A model generated the notes under the pieces. The model searched no databases. It saw only the letters and a list, made by a program, of their open reading frames with translations, and had not been told where the DNA came from. Made by a program: the position numbers and the translations under genes. A DNA stretch of 64,000 nucleotides, taken from positions 372,001 through 436,000 of the forward strand of contig NZ_JAPVBL010000003.1 in assembly GCF_026967935.1 (NCBI RefSeq), in the 5' to 3' direction. Origin of the DNA: Modestobacter sp. VKM Ac-2982 (lineage in GTDB: Bacteria; Actinomycetota; Actinomycetes; Mycobacteriales; Geodermatophilaceae). This document shows positions 6,710 through 18,827 of the stretch, piece after piece (within the stretch, counting starts at the first letter, position 1; each line of letters opens with the position of its first letter).

Positions 6710-9619
6710 TTGGGCCTGCTGCTCCTGCTCCACCTCCTCGCCGCGGTCGGAGCTCCGCTGCTCGTGCGGTGGTGGGGGCGACAGGCGTTCCTGGCCCTCG
6801 CCCTGGTCCCGGCCGCCGCGTTCGGGTGGGCGCTGACCCAGCTGGGGACCGTCGTCGGCGGGGGAGCCGTCCGGGAGACGTTCACCTGGATCCCGGCGCT
6901 CGACCTGCAGATCGCCCTGCGGCTGGACGCCCTGGCGCTGACCTTCGCCGCCCTGGTCACCGGGGTCGGCGCGCTGGTGCTGGTCTACTGCGCGCGCTAC
7001 TTCGAGCCCGACGAGGAGGGCGTCGGCCGGTTCGCCGGCGTCATGACCGCCTTCGCCGGTTCCATGCTCGGCCTGGTGCTGGCCGACGACGTGCTGCTGC
7101 TCTACGTCTTCTGGGAGCTCACCACCGTCTTCTCGTTCCTGCTGATCGGCGGCTCGGGGGCCAAGCTGGCCGGACGGCGGGCGGCCAGCCAGGCGCTGCT
7201 GCTCACCACCGCCGGCGGCCTGGCGATGCTCGTCGGGCTGCTGATGATCTCCTCGGCCAGCGGCAGCCGCCTGCTGTCGGAGATCGTCACCGACCCGGGC
7301 AGTGGCGCGGTGATGGTGGCCGGCACGATGCTCGTCCTGGCCGGCGCGGTCACCAAGTCGGCGATGGTGCCCTTCCACTTCTGGCTGCCGGCCGCGATGG
7401 AGGCGCCGACCCCGGTCAGCGCCTACCTGCACGCCGCCGCGATGGTGAAGGCCGGCATCTACTTGGTCGCGCGGCTCGCCCCCGGCCTGGCCGACGTCCC
7501 CGGCTGGCGGCCGGTCGTGCTGGGGCTCGGCGTGGCCACCATGCTGATCGGTGGCTGGCGCTCACTGCGGCAGAACGACCTCAAGCTCCTGCTGGCCTTC
7601 AGCACGGTCAGCCAGCTGGGCTTCCTCATCACCCTGGTCGGCGCCGGCAGCCAGGAGCTGGCCGCGGCCGGCCTGGCGATGACCATCGCGCACGCGCTGA
7701 GCAAGTCGACGTTGTTCCTCTCCGTCGGGGTGATCGACCACGCGACCGGGGTGCGTGACCTGCGCCTGCTCTCCGGCCTCGGACGGCGGATGCCCGTCCT
7801 GGCCGGCATCGCCACGCTGGCGGCCGCGAGCCTGGTCGGGCTGCCCCCGTTCCTGGGCTTCGTGGGCAAGGAGGCGGCGTTCACCGCGCTGTGGGAGGGC
7901 GGGCTGCCCGACCGGGTCAGCGCCGTCGTCGTCCTGGTCGGCCTGGTGCTGGGGTCGGTGTTCACCGCCGCGTACTGCGCCCGGTACCTGTGGGGCGCGT
8001 TCGCGCGGAAGCCGGGCCTGCCGGAGACCGCGCCGGCAGAGCTGGAGCACCACCCCGGGCCGCTGTTCCTCGCCGCACCCGCCGTCCTCGCGCTCGCCGG
8101 GCTCGTGGCCGGCCCGGCCAGCCCGGTGCTGGACCACCTGGTGGCCGCCTACGCCGAGACCCTGACCCTGATCGCCCCGGAAGCCGAGCACCTGGCGCTC
8201 TGGCACGGCCTCCAGCCGGCGCTCGCGCTGTCCGCGGTCACCCTGCTCGGTGGCGCCGCGCTGTTCGCCCTGCGGGCGCCGTTCCTGCGGCTGCAGCACC
8301 GGCTGGCCGTGGGCGCCTCCGCCGACGAGGGCTACTGGAACGTCCTGCAGGGCCTCGACCGGCTCGCCGTGCTGGTGACCGGGACGACGCAGCGCGGGTC
8401 GCTGCCCGCCTACCTGGGCACCATCCTCGTCGTCGTCCTGGCGCTGCCGGGGTCCGTGCTGCTGTTCCAGGCGCCCTGGCCGCAGGAGTGGCGGGCCTGG
8501 GACACGCCCCTGCAGGCGCTGGTGGGTGCGGTCGTGCTGATCGCCGCGGCCGTGGCGGTGCCCCTCCGGCAGCGGCTGTCCGCCGTCCTCGTGGTCGGCG
8601 TGACCGGATACGGCCTGGCCCTGCTCTTCGTCCTGCACGGTGCCCCGGACCTGGCGCTGACCCAGTTCCTGGTGGAGACGCTCAGCCTGGTGGTCTTCGT
8701 GCTGGTGCTCCGCAAGCTCCCCTCGGACATCAGCGAGCGGCACCGCCCCGCCGAGCGGACGATCCGGGCGGTGCTGGCCATCTCGGCCGGCGTGCTGATG
8801 GCAGGTGTCGGTGCCGCTGCGCTGAGCGCGCGCACCGCCACGCCGGTCTCCGCGGACATCCCGGAGCTCGCGCTGATCGAGGGGCACGGGGAGAACGTGG
8901 TCAACGTGATCCTCGTCGACATCCGCGCCTGGGACACCCTGGGCGAGCTGTCGGTGCTGGTCGTGGCGGCCACCGGCGTGGCCAGCCTGGTCTTCCTCCG
9001 CAGCCGGACCGGAGCGGTCGACCGGCCGGGGGACGAGCACACGTCCGGAGCCGACCCGACGGAGGCCCGGCGGGCGCCGAAGAGCCGGTGGCTCTCGGCC
9101 AGCTCCAGCCTCGCGCCCCAGCGGCGTTCGGTGGTGCTCGAGGTGGCCACCCGTTTCCTGTTCCACCCGATCGTCGTCTTCTCGCTGTTCCTGCTGTTCT
9201 CCGGGCACAACCAGCCCGGCGGCGGTTTCGCCGGGGGGCTGGTGGCCGGACTGGCCCTGGTGCTCCGCTACCTGGCCGGTGGCCGGTACGAGCTGGGCGA
9301 GGCAGCCCGGGTGTCGCCGGGCCTGCTGCTCGGCAGCGGTCTGCTGCTGGCCGGCGGCAGCGGGATCATCAGCCTGCTGCTGGGTGGTGCAGCGCTCGAG
9401 TCCGCCTACTTCTCCGGCGAGGTGCCGGTGTTCGGCAGCGTGAGCCTGCCCACCGCACTGTTCTTCGACATCGGCGTCTACCTCATCGTCGTCGGCCTGG
9501 TCCTGGACGTGCTCCGCAGCCTGGGCGCCGAGCAGGACCGCCAGGAGGACGAGCAGGACGGCGAGGAGGACCAGCAGGACCCGGCCGAGACCGCTCCCGA
9601 GGAGGTGATCGCCCGATGA
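6710..9619 (+). CDS. mrpA: Mrp Na+/H+ antiporter, fused subunits A and B
   Basis: 969 residues from a TTG start with a good ribosome site (GGAAAGGGA, 6697-6705). Residues 1-600 are the NuoL/MrpA proton-translocating domain with many membrane helices (WELTTVFSFLLIG, STLFLSVGVID). The MrpA C-terminal region follows, and from about 815 an MrpB domain (FSLFLLFSGHNQPGGGF), so no separate mrpB exists. The tail is strongly acidic. It is the largest membrane subunit of the Mrp complex, which exchanges cytoplasmic Na+ for protons in alkaline or salt stress. The 118-nt upstream region contains a spaced inverted repeat CGTTCGAG (6596-6603) / CTCGAACG (6644-6651). Overlaps mrpC by 4 nt. Confidence 0.93.
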   Translation: MGLLLLLHLLAAVGAPLLVRWWGRQAFLALALVPAAAFGWALTQLGTVVGGGAVRETFTWIPALDLQIALRLDALALTFAALVTGVGALVLVYCARYFEPDEEGVGRFAGVMTAFAGSMLGLVLADDVLLLYVFWELTTVFSFLLIGGSGAKLAGRRAASQALLLTTAGGLAMLVGLLMISSASGSRLLSEIVTDPGSGAVMVAGTMLVLAGAVTKSAMVPFHFWLPAAMEAPTPVSAYLHAAAMVKAGIYLVARLAPGLADVPGWRPVVLGLGVATMLIGGWRSLRQNDLKLLLAFSTVSQLGFLITLVGAGSQELAAAGLAMTIAHALSKSTLFLSVGVIDHATGVRDLRLLSGLGRRMPVLAGIATLAAASLVGLPPFLGFVGKEAAFTALWEGGLPDRVSAVVVLVGLVLGSVFTAAYCARYLWGAFARKPGLPETAPAELEHHPGPLFLAAPAVLALAGLVAGPASPVLDHLVAAYAETLTLIAPEAEHLALWHGLQPALALSAVTLLGGAALFALRAPFLRLQHRLAVGASADEGYWNVLQGLDRLAVLVTGTTQRGSLPAYLGTILVVVLALPGSVLLFQAPWPQEWRAWDTPLQALVGAVVLIAAAVAVPLRQRLSAVLVVGVTGYGLALLFVLHGAPDLALTQFLVETLSLVVFVLVLRKLPSDISERHRPAERTIRAVLAISAGVLMAGVGAAALSARTATPVSADIPELALIEGHGENVVNVILVDIRAWDTLGELSVLVVAATGVASLVFLRSRTGAVDRPGDEHTSGADPTEARRAPKSRWLSASSSLAPQRRSVVLEVATRFLFHPIVVFSLFLLFSGHNQPGGGFAGGLVAGLALVLRYLAGGRYELGEAARVSPGLLLGSGLLLAGGSGIISLLLGGAALESAYFSGEVPVFGSVSLPTALFFDIGVYLIVVGLVLDVLRSLGAEQDRQEDEQDGEEDQQDPAETAPEEVIAR

Positions 9620-10158
9620 CCCCCACCATCGTGCTGCCGGTCGTGATCGGTGGCCTCTACGCGGCCGGTGTCTACCTGCTGCTGGACCGCAGCCTCACCC
9701 GGGTGATCCTGGGCTTCATCCTGCTCGGCAACGCGACCAACCTGCTGCTGCTGTCCTCCAGCGGCCCGGCCATGCTGGCCCCGCTCTTCGGGTACGCCGA
9801 GCCCGAGGAGATGAGCGACCCGCTGCCGCAGGCACTCGTGCTGACCGCCATCGTGATCACCTTCGGCGTCACCGCGTTCCTGCTGGCGATGGTGCACCGG
9901 TCCTGGCGGCTGGTCCGGCAGGAGGTCATCGAGGTCGACGAGGAGGACCGGCGGGTGGCTGCCCGGCAGGGCATGGACGCCGACGACGTGGACCCCGACG
10001 ACATCGACCCGAACGGGCTCCGCACGGAGGACCGTCCGGCTGGGAAGGGGAACACCCTGCACTCCGACGTCGACGTCGAGGAGCAGCTGGCGCGCCGGTA
10101 CGACGGGTTCGCCTCCGACGACATCGCACTCCCACCGACCCGGCGGGGCGAGCAGTGA
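9616..10158 (+). CDS. mrpC: Mrp antiporter subunit C
   Basis: 180 residues, ATG overlapping the mrpA stop. Three membrane helices resembling NuoK occupy residues 1-100 (LLLDRSLTRVILGFILLGNA, QALVLTAIVITFGVTAF). The remaining 80 residues are an unusually long acidic, hydrophilic tail (MDADDVDPDDIDPNG), probably cytoplasmic. MrpC helps form the ion pathway with MrpA and MrpD. The stop overlaps the mrpD start (GTGA). Confidence 0.92.
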   Translation: MTPTIVLPVVIGGLYAAGVYLLLDRSLTRVILGFILLGNATNLLLLSSSGPAMLAPLFGYAEPEEMSDPLPQALVLTAIVITFGVTAFLLAMVHRSWRLVRQEVIEVDEEDRRVAARQGMDADDVDPDDIDPNGLRTEDRPAGKGNTLHSDVDVEEQLARRYDGFASDDIALPPTRRGEQ

Positions 10159-11909
10159 TCGGCGACCTCGCGCCGCTGCCGGTGCTGCTGCCGTTGCTCG
10201 GGGCCGCCGCCGCCCTGCTCGTCGGCCGGCACCCCCGGGTGCAGCGCACGGTCAGCATCGCGGTGCTGGCCGGCGTGGTCGGGGTGTCGGTCGCCCTGCT
10301 GCTCATCGCCGATGCAGAGGGGGCGGCTGCGGTCGCCGTGGGTGACTGGCCGGTCCCGGTGGCGATCATGCTCGTCGTCGACCGGCTCTCGGCGCTGATG
10401 CTGGTGGTGGCCAGCACGGTGGGGCTCGGCGTGCTCGTGTTCGCCGTGGGCCAGGGCACGGCCGACGGCGACGAGGAGACGCCGCTGTCGATCTTCCACC
10501 CGACGTTCCTGGTCCTGATGGCCGGTGTGAGCTACGCCTTCCTGGCCGGGGACCTGTTCAACCTCTACGTGGGCTTCGAGGTGCTGCTGACCTCCAGCTA
10601 CGTCCTCCTCACCCTGGGGGGCTCCGCGCCGCGGATCCGGGCCGGGATCACCTACGTCGTGGTGAGCCTGCTCAGCTCCCTGCTCTTCCTGGCGTCGATC
10701 GCGCTGGTCTACGCCGCGACCGGCACGGTCAACCTGGCGCAGCTGGCCGGCCGGATCGGCGAGCTCCCGGCCGGCACCCAGCTGATGCTGCAGTCGATGC
10801 TGCTGATCGCCTTCGGCATCAAGGCGGCGGTGTTCCCGCTGTCGGCCTGGCTGCCGGACAGCTACCCGACCGCTCCGGCCCCGGTCACCGCCGTGTTCGC
10901 CGGTCTGCTGACCAAGGTCGGCGTCTACGCGATCATCCGCACCCAGACGCTGCTGTTCCCCGACGGCGCCCTCGACGACGTGCTCATGTGGGCTGCGCTG
11001 GCCACCATGCTGGTCGGCATCCTCGGCGCGGTCGCGCAGACCGACATCCGGCGGATCCTCTCCTTCACGCTGGTCAGCCACATCGGGTACATGGTCTTCG
11101 GGATCGCGTTGGCGACCACGGCCGGCCTGGCCGGTGCGATCTTCTACGTCGTCCACCACATCGCCATCCAGACGACCCTCTTCCTGGTCGCCGGGTTGAT
11201 CGAGCGGCGCGGTGGCACCACGTCGACGGCGCGCCTCGGTGGGCTCGCGACCGCGTCCCCGTTGCTGGCGGTGCTCTTCTTCGTGCCGGCGATGAACCTG
11301 GCCGGCATCCCCCCGTTCTCCGGCTTCATCGGCAAGGTGGGGCTGCTGGACGCCGGGGTCGCCGTCGGCGGCTGGCAGGTGTACGTGCTGGTGGGCGGCG
11401 CGGTGGTGACCAGCCTCCTGACCCTGGTGGCCATGTCGCGGGTCTGGACCCGGGCGTTCTGGCGGCCGCCGACGCAGGCCGCCTCGGCGGACACCGCCGC
11501 CGCGGCGGCCCGCGACGCCGGCCCCGAGCACGGCCAGGAGGACGACCCCGCGGGAGGCGAGGAGCCGGCTGAGGAGCCCCTGCCGGCGGGGCTGGCCGGC
11601 GGCGCGACCTCGACCACCACCGCCCGCCAGACCGGACGCCGGGGGGCCTGGCTGCGGCACGTCGCCGTGGCGACCGCGGCACCTGCCGGGGGCGAGGGGC
11701 AGCCGAGCGGGAGGGCGGGGGACTCCCGGACGCCGACGCGTCCGCTGCCGGCGGTGATGATGGCGGCCACCACCGCGATGGTGCTGCTGACCGTCGGTCT
11801 CACGGTGATCGCCGGGCCGTTGTACGGGATGACCGAACGGGCCGCCGGGGACCTGCGGGAGCGGACGCCCTACATCGAGGCCGTCTACGGCGCGGAGGTG
11901 GACGAGTGA
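10155..11909 (+). CDS. mrpD: Mrp antiporter subunit D
   Basis: 584 residues, a second NuoL/M/N-like proton channel subunit. Family landmarks include YVGFEVLLTSSYVLL, IAFGIKAAVFPLSAWLPDSY and SFTLVSHIGYMVFGI. About residues 438-531 are a hydrophilic, Ala/Glu/Pro/Gly-rich stretch inserted before the last membrane helix, longer than I expect for MrpD and unlike the rest of the protein. GTG start overlapping mrpC; overlaps mrpE by 4 nt. Confidence 0.92.
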   Translation: MIGDLAPLPVLLPLLGAAAALLVGRHPRVQRTVSIAVLAGVVGVSVALLLIADAEGAAAVAVGDWPVPVAIMLVVDRLSALMLVVASTVGLGVLVFAVGQGTADGDEETPLSIFHPTFLVLMAGVSYAFLAGDLFNLYVGFEVLLTSSYVLLTLGGSAPRIRAGITYVVVSLLSSLLFLASIALVYAATGTVNLAQLAGRIGELPAGTQLMLQSMLLIAFGIKAAVFPLSAWLPDSYPTAPAPVTAVFAGLLTKVGVYAIIRTQTLLFPDGALDDVLMWAALATMLVGILGAVAQTDIRRILSFTLVSHIGYMVFGIALATTAGLAGAIFYVVHHIAIQTTLFLVAGLIERRGGTTSTARLGGLATASPLLAVLFFVPAMNLAGIPPFSGFIGKVGLLDAGVAVGGWQVYVLVGGAVVTSLLTLVAMSRVWTRAFWRPPTQAASADTAAAAARDAGPEHGQEDDPAGGEEPAEEPLPAGLAGGATSTTTARQTGRRGAWLRHVAVATAAPAGGEGQPSGRAGDSRTPTRPLPAVMMAATTAMVLLTVGLTVIAGPLYGMTERAAGDLRERTPYIEAVYGAEVDE

Positions 11910-12496
11910 CCGTCGACTCACCCCTCCGCCAGTTGCGGCTCCGGGCACCGCTGCTCATCTGGCTGGTGCTGATCTGGAACCTGCTGTGGGGCACCTGGTC
12001 CTGGGCGAACCTCATCACCGGGGTGCTGGTCGCCCTGACGGTGACCGTCGTCCTGCCCCTGCCCGTGGTCGCCGGTGGTGCCCGGATCCACCCGCTGCCG
12101 GCGCTCTACCTGATCGGCCACTTCCTGGTGAACCTCACCGTGTCCAGCGCCCAGGTCGCCTGGCAGACCCTGCGGCCCAGCGGCATCCGGCAGAGCGCGG
12201 TCATCCGGGTGCAGTTGCGCACCGACTCGGACCTGCTGCTCAGCATCATCTCCCAGAACCTCACGTTGGTCCCCGGGTCGATGGTGCTGGACCTGGACCG
12301 ACGGCGGATGGCGCTGGGCGTCCACGTGCTGGACGTCGGCGACGAGGCCGACGTCGAGCGCCAGCGCGCGGAGGTGCTGGCGACCGAGCGACGGGTGGTG
12401 CGGGCCTTCGGGTCCGCGGAGGACATCGCCCGGCTGGACCAGGAACCACCTCAGGAGCGTGCCACCGCTCCCGCCACCGCGGAGCCGACCCTATGA
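11906..12496 (+). CDS. mrpE: Mrp antiporter subunit E
   Basis: 196 residues from a GTG overlapping mrpD. Two hydrophobic helices near the N-terminus (LLIWLVLIWNLLWGTWSWAN) are followed by the cytoplasmic domain with SIISQNLTLVPGSMVLDLD and HVLDVGDEADV, typical of MnhE/MrpE. It is required for assembly of the Mrp complex. Coupled to mrpF (TATGA). Confidence 0.92.
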   Translation: MTVDSPLRQLRLRAPLLIWLVLIWNLLWGTWSWANLITGVLVALTVTVVLPLPVVAGGARIHPLPALYLIGHFLVNLTVSSAQVAWQTLRPSGIRQSAVIRVQLRTDSDLLLSIISQNLTLVPGSMVLDLDRRRMALGVHVLDVGDEADVERQRAEVLATERRVVRAFGSAEDIARLDQEPPQERATAPATAEPTL

Positions 12497-12834
12497 CCGT
12501 GGTGGCAGTCCTCATCTACGGCATGCTCGGGCTGGGTGCCCTCCTGGCGATGGTGCGGTTGGCGCTGGGCCCCTCCCTGCTGGACCGGGTGGTGGCCACG
12601 GACTCCATCCTGGTCATCGTCGCGGTCGGCCTCGCGGTGCACGCGGCCCTGCAGCGGGACCCCACGGTGGTCCCGGTCCTCGTGGTCGTCGCCCTGCTGG
12701 TCTTCGTCGGCGCCATCTCCGTCGTCCGCTACATCGGCGGCATGCTGATCCGCACAGGAGAGGACAACGAGGAGCTGGGGGGCTCCCCGGCGGCTGAGCA
12801 ACTGAGGCGACTCGAGGACGGGGGCAGATCGTGA
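12493..12834 (+). CDS. mrpF: Mrp antiporter subunit F
   Basis: 113 residues, ATG overlapping the mrpE stop. Three membrane helices with the family signature LGPSLLDRVVATDSI near residue 30. A short charged tail follows. Small membrane subunit of the Mrp Na+/H+ antiporter; overlaps mrpG by 4 nt. Confidence 0.92.
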   Translation: MTVVAVLIYGMLGLGALLAMVRLALGPSLLDRVVATDSILVIVAVGLAVHAALQRDPTVVPVLVVVALLVFVGAISVVRYIGGMLIRTGEDNEELGGSPAAEQLRRLEDGGRS

Positions 12835-13322
12835 ACGACTTCGACTCGGTGGCCGACTGGATCGCCGCAGCGTTCCTGCTGGTCGGTGCCTTCCTCTGCC
12901 TCACTGCCGGGGTCGGCCTGCTGCGGTTCCCCGACGTCCTGTCCCGGATGCACGCCGGCACCAAGCCACAGGTCATGGGCGTCCTGCTGATCATGATCGG
13001 TGGGGCGATCCGGCTCACCGGCTGGTCGGTGACCTGGATGCTGCTGCTCGTCGCGGTGTTCCAGCTGATCACCGCACCGGTCAACGCGCACATGGTCAGC
13101 CGGATCGCCTACCGGCGCCGGCACGTGGCATCGGAGCACCTGTTCGTCGACGAGCTCGGGGTCGCCCCGCGCGGCGCGGAGGTGCAGGCGGGGGAACGCG
13201 GCCGGCGTGGCGACGAACCGGCGGATGCGCCGGTCGACCAGGGGCCGGGTCCGACGGTGGGCGAGGACGACGAGGCCGGAGACCCCGCTGCGGACGAGCC
13301 GGCCGGGGGACCTCGCCGCTGA
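12831..13322 (+). CDS. mrpG: Mrp antiporter subunit G
   Basis: 163 residues, GTG overlapping mrpF. Three membrane helices in the first 95 residues, with the MnhG motif FPDVLSRMHAGTKPQ, then a hydrophilic tail of about 60 residues rich in Gly, Asp, Pro and Arg. It is the last gene of the mrpA-G operon and is followed by a bidirectional terminator facing leuA. Confidence 0.92.
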   Translation: MNDFDSVADWIAAAFLLVGAFLCLTAGVGLLRFPDVLSRMHAGTKPQVMGVLLIMIGGAIRLTGWSVTWMLLLVAVFQLITAPVNAHMVSRIAYRRRHVASEHLFVDELGVAPRGAEVQAGERGRRGDEPADAPVDQGPGPTVGEDDEAGDPAADEPAGGPRR

Positions 13323-13323
13323 A

Positions 13324-13359
13324 CCGTCCGGGTGCGGGGCACTCTCCGCACCCGGACGG
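13324..13359. terminator. Bidirectional terminator between mrpG and leuA
   Basis: 14-bp perfect arms (CCGTCCGGGTGCGG / complement) with an 8-nt loop, placed between the convergent stop codons of mrpG (13322) and leuA (13369). No T run, as is common in actinobacteria. Confidence 0.8.
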
Positions 13360-13368
13360 GCCGGGCTG

Positions 13369-15168
<1,800 letters not shown>

Positions 15169-15171
15169 TCA

Positions 15172-15212
15172 CCGCGGCGAGGGAGCCGACCTAGGAGAGG
15201 GCCTCGCCGCGG
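15172..15212 (-). promoter_or_regulatory. Leucine attenuator stem-loop upstream of leuA
   Basis: Two exact 11-nt arms (CCGCGGCGAGG and its complement, at 15202-15212 and 15172-15182) form a GC-rich hairpin. The first arm lies in the last codons of the leader peptide, so a ribosome stalled at the Leu codons would alter its folding. Leucine attenuators before leuA are known in actinobacteria. No alternative antiterminator is proposed here. Confidence 0.7.
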
Positions 15213-15262
15213 CTGATAAGAAGGAGGCTGCCGCGCACGGGGCAACGGTAGCAGCGGGTCAT
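15191..15262 (-). CDS. leuA leader peptide (attenuator)
   Basis: A 23-codon reading frame, MTRCYRCPVRG followed by SLLLISRGEALS, 88 nt before leuA. It holds three consecutive Leu codons plus one more near its end, the pattern expected for translation-sensed leucine attenuation. Its ATG shares bases with the TGA of the upstream XRE regulator gene (ATGA at 15259-15262), so the leader could be reached by transcripts entering from that gene. No ribosome site is obvious, which fits either coupling or a leaderless start. Confidence 0.75.
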   Translation of the reverse strand: MTRCYRCPVRGSLLLISRGEALS

Positions 15263-15996
15263 GCCACGTCGCAGCCGCAGGCACAGGCCGGTGCGTGCCC
15301 GAGGTCGGCGTTGGACTCCTCGGCGTACTCGCACCCGGGCGGGCAGGTGCAGCCGGTGCCCCAGTCGGGCCCGCCGAGACCGCCGGCCGCGAGCCACGCT
15401 CGCCAGGCGGCCTCCCGCCGCTCCCGCCGGCGCAGGAGCGCCGCCCACCCCCGTGCGGCGGCCCGCTCCGCCAGGGAGTCGCCGGGGCCGTGCACCTGGT
15501 GGTCCTCCGGGGTGCCCAGCTGCCGGCGCCAGGAGTCCCGGCTGCGGCGGTCCCGGTCGAAGGTGACCTCCGGCTGGCTGCGGGTGTGCCGGTGCGGGCC
15601 GGACCACCAGTCCTCGTCCCCGTGCCGGGTGTCCAGGTGCGCGGGGAACCGCCGTCCGGCCCGGTCCCGGACGGCGTCGGCGGACATCGGTGTGACCTCC
15701 TGCCCCTGGGGGTCCAGCAGGACCAGGCGCAGCCGGGCCAGCGACACGATGCCGGCGAACTCGCCCACGCGCAGGTCGCCGCGGCCTGCCTCTGCGCGGC
15801 CCAGGCGGTCCCGAGAGACGCCGCTGGCCTCGGCCAGCTCACGCTGCGACATGTCGGCCAGCCGCCGCACCCGCCGCAGCATCCCCGCGACATCGACCCT
15901 CGCAGCCACCGGCACGGCCTCGGTCTCAGGCTGGGGCTGGGGCTGGGGTCCGTTCTCGGGCTGCGCCGCTGACACCTGCCGAGCGTGTCGGCTCAC
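15259..15996 (-). CDS. XRE-type HTH regulator with six-cysteine C-terminal motif (paralog 1)
   Basis: 245 residues from the GTG at 15996, chosen because it aligns with the paralog at 40845-41585 (246 residues). A Gln/Pro-rich N-terminus leads to an XRE helix-turn-helix (MLRRVRRLADMSQRELAEAS, about 41-60). A middle region shared with the paralog has FPAHLDTRHGDEDWW, TFDRDRRSRD and GTPEDHQ. The end reads CTCPPGC, 15 residues, then CACGCDVA: CxCx3C plus CxCxC, which could bind zinc or an iron-sulfur cluster. The function is unknown; it probably binds DNA. Its stop overlaps the leuA leader start. A longer start at 16131 is possible but would run through an inverted repeat. Confidence 0.75.
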   Translation of the reverse strand: MSRHARQVSAAQPENGPQPQPQPETEAVPVAARVDVAGMLRRVRRLADMSQRELAEASGVSRDRLGRAEAGRGDLRVGEFAGIVSLARLRLVLLDPQGQEVTPMSADAVRDRAGRRFPAHLDTRHGDEDWWSGPHRHTRSQPEVTFDRDRRSRDSWRRQLGTPEDHQVHGPGDSLAERAAARGWAALLRRRERREAAWRAWLAAGGLGGPDWGTGCTCPPGCEYAEESNADLGHAPACACGCDVA

Positions 15997-16072
15997 CCGC
16001 CCGGTGACCGCACCCCGGGCGAGAGCTGTGGACGCCGCCCACCGTGTGGGCGGGGAGAGGCGGGTTGCGAGC

Positions 16073-16111
16073 AGTTGTGCTCTGGCTGCACTGCTGCACC
16101 AGAGCACAACT
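16073..16111. repeat. Inverted repeat with TTGTG arms, copy 1
   Basis: 13-bp perfect arms AGTTGTGCTCTGG / CCAGAGCACAACT around 13 nt. It lies 77 bp upstream of the chosen XRE start and about 185 bp from lysC on the other side. Similar inverted repeats occur at 41692-41742 and 58665-58718. It may be an operator, a processed RNA hairpin or a dispersed repeat. Confidence 0.7.
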
Positions 16112-16283
16112 CGCCCGGGGGGCAGCCACACTGTGGGGGCGGTTCGCGGAGGACCTGCGGCGTGGACGCGCCGGGGAGCACGGTCTTACGGTGGACGGTC
16201 GCACTCTGCGCAGAGCTTGCGGCGCGGTGGGCGGGACGAGGGCGGCGCGCCGTGCGGACGTCGGGCCGGCCGTGCCACGCCGG

Positions 16284-16289
16284 TAGCCT
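16284..16289 (+). promoter_or_regulatory. -10-like hexamer TAGCCT before lysC
   Basis: TANNNT hexamer ending 6 nt before the GTG of lysC, implying a leaderless or nearly leaderless transcript. No clear ribosome site lies in between. Confidence 0.45.
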
Positions 16290-16295
16290 GGGCCC

Positions 16296-18595
<2,300 letters not shown>

Positions 18596-18596
18596 C

Positions 18597-18641
18597 ACCG
18601 CGGCCAGGAGCCGTGCCCCGGCTGCGTTGAGCCGCTGCCCG
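18597..18641 (+). repeat. Degenerate, partial copy of the 108-bp intergenic repeat
   Basis: Starts two bases after the asd stop with ACCGCGGCCAGGAGCCG, the same 17 bases that open the tandem repeat at 33716. Similarity then falls off (GCTGCGTTGAGCCGCTG against GTTGCGCTGAGCCGTTG). The rest of 18642-18827 holds no gene that I can support. Confidence 0.6.
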
Positions 18642-18651
18642 TCGCACCTCG

Positions 18652-18670
18652 GGGAGGACTCCGTCCTCCC
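18652..18670. terminator. Short hairpin downstream of asd
   Basis: 8-bp arms GGGAGGAC / GTCCTCCC with a 3-nt loop. A second hairpin with 11-bp arms (CTCGCCCGGCG, 18696-18706; complement 18723-18733) follows. Either could end transcription of lysC-asd and, on the other strand, of the S9 peptidase gene. Confidence 0.5.
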
Positions 18671-18827
18671 GTCGGCGCGACCGCGGCACGCGGTCCTCGC
18701 CCGGCGGGAGCCTTCGGCCCCGCGCCGGGCGAGCACCAGCAGCTGGCGCTGCGGTGCCGCGGTCCGCACCTGGAGGTGGCCGCGTTCGCGTGCCCCCGTG
18801 GGTGGCCGCGTCCCCGTCCTCCTGCTC

